This document shows positions 63,956 to 64,000 of a DNA stretch of 64,000 bases, in pieces. This DNA comes from Siphlonurus alternatus (lineage: Eukaryota; Arthropoda; Insecta; Ephemeroptera; Siphlonuridae), in NCBI GenBank assembly GCA_949825025.1, contig OX463778.1, positions 42,634,646 to 42,698,645 of the forward strand, read 5' to 3'. Each line of letters starts with the position of its first letter. The first letter of the stretch is position 1. Under the pieces are notes generated by a model. It was not told the DNA's origin. It did no database searches and worked only from the letters and a program-made list of their open reading frames with translations. The position numbers and the translations under genes were made by a program.

Positions 63956-64000
<45 letters not shown>
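63956..64000. repeat. (TA)n microsatellite at window edge
   Basis: At least 22 TA units, continuing past the window. Confidence 0.97.

Overview
The window is AT-rich eukaryotic nuclear DNA. Four multi-exon genes with GT-AG (and two GC-AG) introns can be assembled by hand. All four encode animal-type proteins: methionine-R-sulfoxide reductase B, a group I p21-activated kinase with CRIB and PIX-binding motifs, the mitochondrial AAA chaperone BCS1, and the glutamate-cysteine ligase catalytic subunit. The kinase in particular points to an animal or close relative. Short genes, high AT and very abundant foldback DNA would suit a sponge or another early-branching invertebrate, but the sequence alone does not settle the species. 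The standard code is used and every exon chain closes in frame. || Layout: 1-1800 is repeats and a spacer with a 125-bp inverted repeat. MSRB (+) spans 2812-5322 in 3 exons. A 6.4-kb convergent intergenic stretch follows. PAK (-) spans 11731-22069 in 9 exons, and BCS1 (+) spans 24148-28062 in 7 exons. These two are head to head across about 2.1 kb. BCS1 converges on GCLC (-), which spans 30169-40133 in 12 exons. From about 40.9 kb to the end no gene could be assembled. That part holds microsatellites, foldback elements, a 5S rRNA-like fragment, and a few GC-richer islands that may be first exons of genes not resolvable here. || Functional theme: the genes do not form an operon. MsrB repairs oxidised methionine and GCLC makes the glutathione precursor, so two of the four serve redox defence. 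BCS1 assembles respiratory complex III and PAK is a cytoskeletal signalling kinase. || The most distinctive content is mobile DNA. At least seven foldback elements of about 190-650 bp are each bounded by a TTAA duplication. Several other palindromic families occur, some nested in one another. A decayed LINE in the last GCLC intron carries two foldback insertions, and removing one of them restores the reverse-transcriptase reading frame. Two giant palindromes lie at 49.7-51.4 kb and 52.4-54.7 kb. The second has arms built of 131-bp tandem repeats around mirrored remnants of an IS630/mariner-type transposase C terminus.
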